Part shown: positions 1 to 5,528 of the stretch, piece after piece
Numbering within the stretch: the stretch's first letter is position 1
How the letters are laid out: each line of letters opens with the position of its first letter
Origin: Phycisphaerales bacterium
Lineage (GTDB): Bacteria > Planctomycetota > Phycisphaerae > Tepidisphaerales > Tepidisphaeraceae
Direction: 5' to 3'
Assembly (NCBI GenBank): GCA_028288905.1
Contig: JAQGHJ010000220.1
Span: 1-5,528, forward strand
DNA length: 5,528 nucleotides
Position numbers and translations under genes: made by a program
Notes under the pieces: model-generated
What the model saw: only the letters and a program-made list of their open reading frames with translations
The model's database searches: none
What the model was told of the DNA's origin: nothing

Positions 1-1038
1 GTGGTTCGCGTCCCCGAACCTCAACTGGCCCTCGAACGGCAACGCGAGGTTTGCCGGCCCGCCCGCCGCGTCGTCCAGCGTGAGGGTGTTGGCGGCGGTG
101 CGACGGAGGCGGGTGTCAAAGTTCGTATTTCCGCCTCCCCAATAATGGGCACCGTCGGCAGTTACGGCGTGACGGAATGAGCTGTCCCCGGCAACGAATG
201 AGTCCTGAATACGCGATCCCGCATCGGCCACACCCCCGTGGCGGATCGGTTGTACGAAGCTGGCCGACCCCTGGACGTTAATCCCGCCGCCAACGTTCTG
301 GTCCCCGGCGATCGTGATCCCGCCGCCCGTGGAGAGGTAGCTGCCGGAAACCGTCAGGTTCCCCGTGACCGTCGCCCCCTGCGTGGCGGCGAGCGGGCCG
401 TCGATGTTCACCGGCCCCGTCACGTCCAGGGCGGCGTTCGCCCCGCCGTGGTCCCCGATCATGCGAACGCCGTAGCCGTTGTTGGCGTTGGCGAAGTTAA
501 CCGGCCAGCCGGCGGCACGGGTGACGATCCCGAACGTGGGGGAAGAGTTGGTCCCGGCACCGTCCCCCATCGCGATCGACTGGTTGCCGGGAATGACGAT
601 CCCGGCCCCGGCCCACAGCGGGTTGGCGACGACCGTGGCGTTGCCGGTCGGGGCACCGGTGGGGGCCTCCCCGCCGATCACGACGGGGAACCCGCCCAGC
701 GTCGAGAGCTTGAGCGGCTGGTAAGCCCCGACGATCGGCACCGACGGGTAGATGCCGTCCGCGGCTACACGTAATCGGGTGGTCCCGCTGTCCCCGATGG
801 CAACGCCGCCGTCGCCGGGCATCCACAGCCCGGTGTTGTCACCCGCTGCCCCGAAATTGATGCCCTTCGACCCGAAGCCGGCGTTGCCTTTCGGGACGAA
901 AATGGGCCCCGTGAACACCCCGCCCGCCTTGGGCATGAGCCCGCTCGTGTCCGGCACCGGGAGGCCGGCGACGATCGCGTCGACCTCGGACCGGGTGTAG
1001 TACCGGTCAGGGATTTTTGGCGACAGGTTCGCGGGCAT
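1..1038 (-). CDS. Phage fibre-like / tail-fibre-type structural protein, partial (3' end beyond the window)
   Basis: Translation of the minus strand from the ATG at 1038 gives 346 codons with no stop before the left edge. The N-terminus (MPANLSPKIPDRYYTRSEVDAIVAGL) has the YYT-x-x-EVDA helix common at the start of phage fibre and tail appendage proteins. Next comes LMPKAGGVFTGPIFVPKG (34-51), a form of the phage-fibre repeat whose usual shape is LP-x-x-GG-x-x-TG-x-x-x-V. The rest is rich in Gly, Ala, Asn, Thr and Val, with short beta-strand-like units: GGVAIGDSGTTRLRVAADGI (77-96), GATVTGNLTVSG (221-232), GGGITIAGDQNVGGGINVQG (238-257), and TRLRRTAANTLTLDD (309-323). This suggests a trimeric beta-structured fibre. 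No cysteine, signal peptide or membrane segment is seen. No clear ribosome binding site precedes the ATG, which lies 50 nt after the small gene. Head fibre, tail fibre and minor structural protein cannot be told apart here. Confidence 0.8.
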   Translation of the reverse strand, partial: MPANLSPKIPDRYYTRSEVDAIVAGLPVPDTSGLMPKAGGVFTGPIFVPKGNAGFGSKGINFGAAGDNTGLWMPGDGGVAIGDSGTTRLRVAADGIYPSVPIVGAYQPLKLSTLGGFPVVIGGEAPTGAPTGNATVVANPLWAGAGIVIPGNQSIAMGDGAGTNSSPTFGIVTRAAGWPVNFANANNGYGVRMIGDHGGANAALDVTGPVNIDGPLAATQGATVTGNLTVSGSYLSTGGGITIAGDQNVGGGINVQGSASFVQPIRHGGVADAGSRIQDSFVAGDSSFRHAVTADGAHYWGGGNTNFDTRLRRTAANTLTLDDAAGGPANLALPFEGQLRFGDANH

Positions 1039-1088
1039 CGGCTGGCCAGGTGGGCGGGGGACGTGTGCGACGGTCGGCCGGCAGGCCG

Positions 1089-1313
1089 TTACCGCTTCTC
1101 GGCCTTCGCCGCCGGGTCGTGGTCGGCCTTTTCCGGCTTGCCGGGCTTGGCCCGGTGCGGCTTCTCCGGCGGCACGGTGGCCGGTGGGTCGGCCGGCTCG
1201 GCAAAGCCGGCGGCGATCAGCCGGGCGGCCTCGCCCGGCGAACACTCGGCCACGTCGCCCGGGTCGCGAACAGACCCGACGCCGGCCATGCTGACTAGGA
1301 ACCGAACCCGCAT
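1089..1313 (-). CDS. Small phage protein with conserved-looking N-terminus and basic Lys/Pro tail
   Basis: This encodes 74 residues. The frame is open further up, to an ATG at 1379, but that start would place the hairpin and the G-rich tract inside the gene and add an unlikely peptide. The ATG at 1313 sits seven bases after GGGAGG and begins MRVRFLVSMAG, so I choose it. The first 40 residues (MRVRFL, then DPGDVAECSPGEAARLIAAGFAEP) resemble short proteins often found beside phage capsid and connector genes, with the pattern hydrophobic strand, PGD turn, then an EAARLI-aAG-AEP helix. Residues 40-74 are low complexity, rich in Lys, Pro, Ala and Glu, and probably disordered. It follows the capsid gene by 87 nt and precedes the fibre-like gene by 50 nt. 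I do not know its function; a minor head or head-tail role is only suggested by position. Confidence 0.8.
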   Translation of the reverse strand: MRVRFLVSMAGVGSVRDPGDVAECSPGEAARLIAAGFAEPADPPATVPPEKPHRAKPGKPEKADHDPAAKAEKR

Positions 1314-1320
1314 CGCGTCG

Positions 1321-1326
1321 CCTCCC
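1321..1326 (-). promoter_or_regulatory. Ribosome binding site of the 74-residue gene
   Basis: GGGAGG on the minus strand lies seven bases before the ATG at 1313 and six bases after the hairpin stem. It decides the start of this gene against the upstream ATG at 1379. Its closeness to the hairpin means folding could influence access by ribosomes. Confidence 0.75.
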
Positions 1327-1329
1327 TCG

Positions 1330-1364
1330 AAAACACGCGGCCGGGTGTTTCGCCGGCCGCGTGT
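1330..1364 (-). terminator. Perfect 12-bp GC-rich hairpin with short T run, terminator-like
   Basis: ACACGCGGCCGG at 1333-1344 is perfectly complementary to CCGGCCGCGTGT at 1353-1364, with an 8-base loop (GTGTTTCG on the plus strand). Read on the transcribed minus strand, the stem is followed directly by TTT at 1330-1332, which with the last stem base makes a four-T run. It lies between the capsid stop and the ribosome binding site of the 74-residue gene. The T run is short, so it may be a partial terminator that lowers expression of genes after the capsid gene, or a 3' mRNA-stabilising or processing element. The structure is seen directly; the function is inferred. Confidence 0.6.
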
Positions 1365-1368
1365 CGAA

Positions 1369-1385
1369 CCCCACCCCACCCCACC
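1369..1385 (-). other. G-rich tandem tract (GGGGT repeats), possible G-quadruplex in the capsid mRNA 3' region
   Basis: The minus strand reads GGTGGGGTGGGGTGGGG, which is three G4 runs and one GG run separated by single T bases. It starts 15 nt after the capsid stop codon and ends 4 nt before the hairpin. Four G runs with one-base loops could fold into a two-layer quadruplex in RNA or single-stranded DNA. It may also be simple slippage-generated sequence. Function is not known. Confidence 0.45.
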
Positions 1386-1400
1386 GCACCGACGGGAGGA

Positions 1401-2621
1401 TTACGACGCCGGGTGAGCCAGCAGCTTCAGAGCCTTGGAGTCGGTCAGGATGCCGTCGTGCCGGCTGAAGACCTTGTAGCCGTACAGGCCGTTCTCGATG
1501 AACAGCTCCTTGGCGATCACGACGTCCATCCCGATCACGTCCCGGACGTGGTACTTGCTGAAGTCGCCGAACGCGACCGACTTCGCCGACGCGGCCGGCA
1601 CCGCCATGTCGTTGTTGACCGTGTACCCGTACCCCAGCAGCGCGGACGGCTGGCCGGCCAGGCCGGCGGCCCAGATGTACTGGCCGGCCGTGTCCTTCAG
1701 CTTGCGGATGGCCGCCAGCGTCAGGTCGTGCAGCATGAACCGGCAGCGGCCGGACGAGCGGTAGGCCGGGTCGACGCTGTGCTCCAGGTCGATCAGCTCG
1801 TCGTACGCGATGGCGGCGACGGCGGCGGCCGTCTTGCCCGTGGCGGCGGCCGCCGCGAACCCCTGAACCTGGCCCGAGCCGGTGCCGGTCGTGCTGGCCG
1901 TGTTGAACTTCCGCCCGATCCGCTCGGCCGCCAGGGCGCGGACGTGGCCTTCGATGTCGTACTCCGCGTCCCGGATCATCTCGACGCTGACCTTGATCCA
2001 GTCGGAGTCGAACTTGTAGGCACCCATCGTCTTGGTGCCCAACGTCGGCTCGGTCGTGTTCGTGTTGCTCGCGGCCTCGTCGACCTGGCGGGCGGTGTTG
2101 CCCGTGTCGTCGGACGTCGGCCACACGATCGGGTTGCCGTTGCTCGTCGGGAAGATCGACGCGCCCGCCTCCCGGACGCCCGCGAACGCCTTCATCGACT
2201 TGACGATCTCGGCGTAGAACGCCCGGGTGCCGACGATCCCCTGGCCGCTGACGGTCAGTGCCCGAAGCTCGGCCGGGCTGGCCCCGCGGATGTACTTCGC
2301 GAACTGCGACCGCTGTTCGACGTCCGCGGCCGCGGCCCGTTGCTCGGGCGTCTCGGCCCCGTTGCCGGCGTCGCCGCCGACCGGACCCTTGCCCGGGTTC
2401 GCGGCGTTCCGCTGGGCAATGTCGCCGTCGATCTGGTTGGCCTTCTCGTGTCGCTCGATCTGGCTCTTGACGGCCTCGGCGCGCGTGTTCAGGTCGTTGA
2501 ACTTGGCGTCCTCGTCGGCCGTCAGGTCACGCCCGGCGTCCTCGGCGGTCTTCAGGAGCGTCCGCATCTCCGTCAGGATGGTGCCGCGCTTCTCGTTCAG
2601 GGCCTTGATCTGCTGCCACAT
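1401..2621 (-). CDS. Major capsid protein, HK97 fold
   Basis: This is the main shell subunit. Residues 1 to about 70 are charged and helical (WQQIKALNEKRGTILTEMRT onward) and look like a coiled-coil delta domain, which serves as an internal scaffold in HK97-like phages that lack a separate scaffold gene. A disordered Gly/Asn/Pro stretch follows (about 72-100). The mature shell probably begins near residues 105-125, so the protease encoded upstream should cut in that region. HK97-fold landmarks include an E-loop-like region (about 155-205), WIKVSVEMIRDAEYDIEGHVRALAAERIGRKFN (208-240), TGTGSGQVQGF (245-255), FMLHDLTLAAIRKLKD (295-310), LLGYGYTVNNDM (328-339) and AFGDFSKYHVRD (350-361). The length of 406 is normal. 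The ATG at 2621 is fixed by a strong ribosome binding site. The exact cleavage site is not determined. Confidence 0.96.
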   Translation of the reverse strand: MWQQIKALNEKRGTILTEMRTLLKTAEDAGRDLTADEDAKFNDLNTRAEAVKSQIERHEKANQIDGDIAQRNAANPGKGPVGGDAGNGAETPEQRAAAADVEQRSQFAKYIRGASPAELRALTVSGQGIVGTRAFYAEIVKSMKAFAGVREAGASIFPTSNGNPIVWPTSDDTGNTARQVDEAASNTNTTEPTLGTKTMGAYKFDSDWIKVSVEMIRDAEYDIEGHVRALAAERIGRKFNTASTTGTGSGQVQGFAAAAATGKTAAAVAAIAYDELIDLEHSVDPAYRSSGRCRFMLHDLTLAAIRKLKDTAGQYIWAAGLAGQPSALLGYGYTVNNDMAVPAASAKSVAFGDFSKYHVRDVIGMDVVIAKELFIENGLYGYKVFSRHDGILTDSKALKLLAHPAS

Positions 2622-2629
2622 GCGACGTG

Positions 2630-2637
2630 TCCTCTTT
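2630..2637 (-). promoter_or_regulatory. Strong ribosome binding site of the major capsid gene
   Basis: AAAGAGGA on the minus strand lies eight bases before the ATG at 2621. It is among the clearest Shine-Dalgarno elements in the window and fits the high protein output expected for the capsid gene. Confidence 0.8.
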
Positions 2638-2650
2638 GGATCGGGTGAAT

Positions 2651-2683
2651 GCGGCCCGACTTGCCCCGTAGGCAGCGGCCCGA
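2651..2683. repeat. Pair of 9-bp direct repeats in the protease-capsid gap
   Basis: GCGGCCCGA occurs at 2651-2659 and again at 2675-2683 on the plus strand, 24 bp apart start to start, within the 70-bp gap between protease and capsid genes. The bases between them contain only a weak 4-bp stem (TGCC at 2662-2665 with GGCA at 2671-2674). I find no recognisable promoter here. The repeats may be chance in GC-rich DNA. Confidence 0.3.
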
Positions 2684-2691
2684 GCGAACTG

Positions 2692-3318
2692 CTACAGATA
2701 GAGTCCGCGGAGTTGCCGCTTGCGGTTCAGCAGATTTTTCAGGCGGTGGCCGGCCACCGCCTTGGCGTGCTCGACGGCCGCCGGGTCGACGCTCCGCAGG
2801 TCGATTTCCGTCGCCCGGTACGCGGGGACGCTGGTGACGGTGACCTCGTACAGGTCGACGTCGATCAACTCGCGGACGACGACCGTCGTCCCGCGGGTTG
2901 CCCCCTCGACCTCGCTCCACTTCTCGCCGTCCGCCCCATTCACGCGGAACGCGAACGACATCCCGCGGACGTCGCCTCGCTCGATCAGGCTGGCCAGGTC
3001 TTTCGCGTAGCTGGTGTCCGGCAGATGCGCGGCGATCCGCAGCCCCTTGGCGTCCTCCGTCACGGCGAGCGTGCCGGCCGACGTGCGGCCCAGCAGTTTG
3101 CCCGGGTCGTGATCGACCAACGCCCGGACGTCGCGGCCGGCGTCGGCCAGCGTTCGGGCGAACGCGCCGGGGCGGATCGTCTCGCGGAACCCCCCTAGGT
3201 CTTCGCTGGGGGAGTTGAACACGGCGGCGTAGCCGACGAGCCGCGCGGGCTTGTCGGCGGCGGCGGGCTCGGCCCGCAGCTCGGACGCGGCCAGGATCAG
3301 ACGGGTTTCCGGCTTCAT
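2692..3318 (-). CDS. Prohead maturation protease, HK97 gp4-like (peptidase S78 type)
   Basis: This serine protease is packaged inside the prohead. It removes the N-terminal delta domain of the capsid protein, and usually itself, before DNA packaging. The 208 residues carry the expected signature: LVGYAAVFN (27-35), FRETIRPGAF (44-53), the catalytic histidine H70 in LVDHD, LLGRTSAGTL (75-84), the catalytic serine S121 in RGMSFAF, and ELIDVDLYEVTVTSVPAY (150-167), which probably supplies the acidic third residue. The C-terminus is short and basic (HRLKNLLNRKRQLRGLYL). The ATG at 3318 overlaps the portal TGA (ATGA), and AGGGGA lies six bases upstream inside the portal gene, so coupled translation with its own ribosome binding site is likely. 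The capsid substrate is the next gene. Catalytic residues are assigned by motif position and were not aligned. Confidence 0.95.
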   Translation of the reverse strand: MKPETRLILAASELRAEPAAADKPARLVGYAAVFNSPSEDLGGFRETIRPGAFARTLADAGRDVRALVDHDPGKLLGRTSAGTLAVTEDAKGLRIAAHLPDTSYAKDLASLIERGDVRGMSFAFRVNGADGEKWSEVEGATRGTTVVVRELIDVDLYEVTVTSVPAYRATEIDLRSVDPAAVEHAKAVAGHRLKNLLNRKRQLRGLYL

Positions 3319-4541
3319 TGCTTGTCCCCTTCGGCGGCGGGCTTGCGGCTACCGACCGGCGTCATGTTTAGCGGCGACAACAGCTCGTCCCCGCCCGGAA
3401 CCGGCGGCATCCCCTCTTTGCGGCGGATGTCGTTGACAGTGAGCCACCCGCCTTGCCGGCCCTGGTTGTAGGCGGCGTAGCGGGCGGCCGTGTCGCTCCG
3501 TAGCAGGCTGTCGAGATTCGCCCGCGTCTCGATCACCCGCCGCTCGTCTTCGCCCAACAGCTTGCGGTTGCCCTCTTGTTCCCACCGCTGCGCCCACGGC
3601 TGAATGGTCTGCTGCTGGAACTCGATCCCCTGGTGTTCGATGTTGGAGAACGTCGCGTTCTCAAGGTCGCCGATCATGTGGAGCGGCACGCCGTACACGC
3701 GGGCCACTTCCCGGACCTGGAAGACCCGCGCGTCGAGCATTTGGGCGGACTTCGGGTCGGTCCCCGTCTTCGTGTACGTCATCCCGTCCGTGAGGAGCGC
3801 GGTCTTGAACGAATTGTCCGGGCCGGAGTAGTTGGCCTTCCAACTCGCCTTGAACGCCTCGACGGCCGGGGCCTTCATCGCCGCCGGGAGGGCGACGATC
3901 GCGCCCAGATTCCCGCCGTTGCTGAAGAACTTGCTACCGAATTTCTCCATCGCCAGGGCCAGGCCGATGGCGTTGACGCCCTGGCTCACGGGCGAAATGG
4001 GACTGATCCCGTCGCGGCTCATGCCGACCACGGCGAACACCTGATCCGGCGTCAGTTCGAACCCCCGCCCGCCGGTCGTGCCGCGATACACCAAGTTCCC
4101 GTTCGGCAACCGGAACGGGTACGTGCAGCCCGGCAGCGGGTACAGCTCGGCCGCCCGACCCGTCACGTCCTTCTGGATGTAGGAGTAGCCCGCCCCGTGC
4201 AGCAGGGCGTTGATCATCACCGCCTGCTTGTACGCGAACCCGGTCATCTCCGGGTTGGGGTTCTCGTTAAGGATCTCGACGAGCCGGTGCCCGTCGTCCC
4301 GCTCCTTGTTCGCGCGGTCGATGAAGTGAAACGGCAGCCCGGCGAACGCCGACGAGATGACCCGGACGCAGGCGTACACGGCCGTCGCGGCCATCGCCGA
4401 ATCCGGCGTGACGGACACCCCGGCGTCGGAAGAGTCGATCCCGAACAGTGACGGCGTGGCGAGCGACAGCGGCCCGGACCAATCCGGGGCAACGCGACGT
4501 TCGGGGGGCCTCGCGGCGGTCAACCAGTTCAGTAGGCCCAT
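3315..4541 (-). CDS. Phage portal protein, HK97 family
   Basis: The portal forms a ring at one capsid vertex. It nucleates head assembly, docks the terminase and carries DNA in and out. The 408-residue length is normal for HK97-type portals. Visible hallmarks are VYACVRVISSAFAGLP (residues 55-70), HGAGYSYI (115-122), a GMSRDGISPISP turn (173-184), KFGSKFFSNGG (200-210), YGVPLHMIGD followed by NATFSNIEHQGIEFQQQTI (283-313), and the C-terminal LTVNDIRRKEGMPPVPGGDELLSPLNM (367-393). The ATG at 4541 lies 12 nt after the terminase stop. Only a weak GGGA element stands before it, so reinitiation from the upstream gene is plausible. The last four bases overlap the protease start as ATGA. The gene appears intact and of ordinary composition. 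Confidence 0.96.
   Translation of the reverse strand: MGLLNWLTAARPPERRVAPDWSGPLSLATPSLFGIDSSDAGVSVTPDSAMAATAVYACVRVISSAFAGLPFHFIDRANKERDDGHRLVEILNENPNPEMTGFAYKQAVMINALLHGAGYSYIQKDVTGRAAELYPLPGCTYPFRLPNGNLVYRGTTGGRGFELTPDQVFAVVGMSRDGISPISPVSQGVNAIGLALAMEKFGSKFFSNGGNLGAIVALPAAMKAPAVEAFKASWKANYSGPDNSFKTALLTDGMTYTKTGTDPKSAQMLDARVFQVREVARVYGVPLHMIGDLENATFSNIEHQGIEFQQQTIQPWAQRWEQEGNRKLLGEDERRVIETRANLDSLLRSDTAARYAAYNQGRQGGWLTVNDIRRKEGMPPVPGGDELLSPLNMTPVGSRKPAAEGDKQ
3325..3330 (-). promoter_or_regulatory. Ribosome binding site of the prohead protease, inside the portal gene
   Basis: AGGGGA on the minus strand lies six bases before the protease ATG at 3318 and is embedded in the last codons of the portal gene (Glu-Gly-Asp-Lys-Gln). 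Together with the ATGA overlap it supports coupled translation. Confidence 0.7.
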
Positions 4542-4553
4542 TGCGTCCCGCGG

Positions 4554-5528
4554 TCACAAGATGATCAATTCAGGGTTGTCCTCTACATAGGTTCTCGTGT
4601 TTTCGCCCTTGTGGTTCAGCCGGCACATCAGAGCCATCAGCGTGGCGGCGACGCCGTCGATCTTGGACCGGCTCTTCTTCTTGTTGATCGAGTAGTTGCC
4701 GGCCTTGTCGATGTCGACGACCGCGTTAGACATGTGCCACCGCAAGACGGGGTGATTGCCGTGCCGGACCCGCCCCGACTTGACCAGCTTTTCCAGCTCC
4801 TTGGCCGGAAGATCCTGGCTGATCCACCCCTGGCCAGCCCCAACGACGTTGATCCCGTCTTCGGCTAGGTCCGTCTCTACGGCCTGGCCCTGGAACTTGC
4901 GGTCGATGGCCAGTTGCACGATTTCGTACTCGCCGGCCAGCTCGCGGACCTTCGCCCGGACCGCGTCGTAATCGACCACGTTCCCGCCGGTGAGCGTGAA
5001 CAACCCGGCCTTCGCCCACGCGCGGTACGTGACCTTGTGCTTCTTCTCCAGCCGCGCGATGTTGTCGGCCGGCAGCCAGAAGAACGGCAGTAGCGTTACC
5101 GCCCCGTCGTCCTCCGGGAACGCCAGCACAAGGGCGGTCGTGTCGTCGGTCGCCGACAAGTCGAGCCCGGCGAAGCACCGGCGGCCGGCCAGGCCGGCGG
5201 GAACGATGGGGGCCTTGCCCTGATCCCATTCGTCCATCGACAGCCAGGCGTCGGCCGTCTGCACCCACTGGTTGAGCCGGTACCGGCGGAAGCTGTTCTC
5301 CTTGGCGGGCGACTCCTTAGCCTCGAAGAACGCTTGCCGGAAGTGTTCCAGCTTGATCGTCACGCCGAGCGACGGGTTCGCCTTGAACCACGTGGCCTCG
5401 TCGGTCCAGTCGTCCGTCATGGACGCCTCGAAGATCGACGCGAAGAACGACGTGTCGTCCTTGTTCGCGCCGGTCAGGATGTCCTTCGCGTACCGGTACT
5501 GTTCGCCGCAGATGGTTTCGAGATCCCC
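4554..5528 (-). CDS. terL: Phage terminase large subunit, C-terminal part (5' end beyond the window)
   Basis: This is the motor and nuclease subunit that cuts concatemeric phage DNA and pumps it into the prohead through the portal. The frame stays open to the right edge, giving 324 visible residues. An internal ATG at 5420 is not the true start, because the 36 codons upstream of it continue recognisable terminase sequence (DDTSFFASIFEA, leading into DDWTDEATWFKANPSLG). That block, followed by RRYRLNQW, is typical of the large-terminase families of HK97/P27-like phages. The nuclease domain shows three candidate metal-binding aspartates: in AGLDLS (codon 5160-5162), AIDRK (4902-4904) and KIDGVAA (4656-4658). 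The Walker A and B ATPase motifs must lie outside the window. The stop is TGA, and the portal gene starts 12 nt further on, so the two are probably co-transcribed. The family call is sure; the subfamily is inferred. Confidence 0.95.
   Translation of the reverse strand, partial: GDLETICGEQYRYAKDILTGANKDDTSFFASIFEASMTDDWTDEATWFKANPSLGVTIKLEHFRQAFFEAKESPAKENSFRRYRLNQWVQTADAWLSMDEWDQGKAPIVPAGLAGRRCFAGLDLSATDDTTALVLAFPEDDGAVTLLPFFWLPADNIARLEKKHKVTYRAWAKAGLFTLTGGNVVDYDAVRAKVRELAGEYEIVQLAIDRKFQGQAVETDLAEDGINVVGAGQGWISQDLPAKELEKLVKSGRVRHGNHPVLRWHMSNAVVDIDKAGNYSINKKKSRSKIDGVAATLMALMCRLNHKGENTRTYVEDNPELIIL

Noticed and set aside
155..204. Possible att site, integrase or lysogeny signal in the left region
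   Set aside because: No tRNA, integrase fragment or paired repeat is present. The region is fully accounted for by the open fibre-like frame.
238..774. A 178-codon plus-strand frame in the left region
   Set aside because: The minus-strand frame here is open for 346 codons and has phage-fibre motifs. The plus-strand product is Arg/Asp/Gly-rich without motifs.
1314..1379. A longer 96-residue version of the small protein starting at 1379
   Set aside because: Its extra 22 residues are encoded by the hairpin and the end of the G-rich tract and have no ribosome binding site. The ATG at 1313 has GGGAGG at ideal spacing.
1652..1669. An 18-bp exact repeat shared with 5183-5200 (GGCCGGCC then AGGCCGGCGG)
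   Set aside because: Both copies encode the same short peptide (AGLAG) in the same frame within the capsid and terminase genes. Shared codon bias explains the identity, so I do not treat it as a recombination or attachment site.
1413..2648. A 411-codon open frame on the plus strand, antisense to the capsid gene
   Set aside because: It mirrors the capsid gene, and its composition (Arg, Val, Asp, Gly-rich, no recognisable motif) is what GC-rich third positions produce on the opposite strand. The minus-strand frame encodes a clear capsid protein.
2227..3198. A 323-codon plus-strand frame spanning the capsid and protease genes
   Set aside because: It is antisense to two well-supported genes and crosses their boundary, with low-complexity Arg/Ala/Ser sequence and no domain.
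3576..4451. A 291-codon plus-strand frame opposite the portal gene
   Set aside because: It is a shadow of the portal gene, whose family motifs are unmistakable on the minus strand.

Overview
This window is the head-morphogenesis part of a tailed-phage (HK97-type siphovirus-like) genome, most likely a prophage or a phage contig. Every gene I accept is on the minus strand, so transcription runs from right to left. The order is terminase large subunit (5' part cut off by the right edge), portal, prohead protease, major capsid protein, a short basic-tailed protein, and a long Gly-rich fibre-like protein (3' part cut off by the left edge). This is the canonical HK97 packaging and capsid order as far as the capsid gene. 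It departs from the usual plan just after it.

The DNA is very GC-rich, with strong G/C preference at third codon positions. This produces long antisense shadow reading frames on the plus strand, up to about 411 codons opposite the capsid gene. The host is therefore probably a high-GC bacterium. Planctomycetes, Actinobacteria and Proteobacteria are all possible, and nothing here decides between them. No integrase, tRNA, attachment site, CRISPR array or insertion sequence is visible.

Positions 4554-5528 hold the terminase C-terminal half, including the RNase H-like nuclease; its ATPase lies outside the window. The portal begins 12 nt after the terminase stop. The protease start overlaps the portal stop (ATGA). 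A 70-nt gap with a strong ribosome binding site precedes the capsid gene. An 87-nt gap after the capsid gene holds a G-rich tract, a perfect 12-bp hairpin followed by a short T run, and a strong ribosome binding site for a 74-residue protein. From 1038 to the left edge one minus-strand frame stays open for 346 codons and encodes a beta-rich, fibre-like protein.

The genes fit one pathway. The portal nucleates a prohead built from the capsid protein, whose N-terminal helical delta domain probably acts as the scaffold. The protease removes that domain, and the terminase then packages and cuts the DNA through the portal. The least ordinary part is the stretch downstream of the capsid gene (about 1-1400), where head-tail connector genes would be expected but a fibre-like gene and a structured intergenic region occur instead. 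I see no evidence for a wholly new system.
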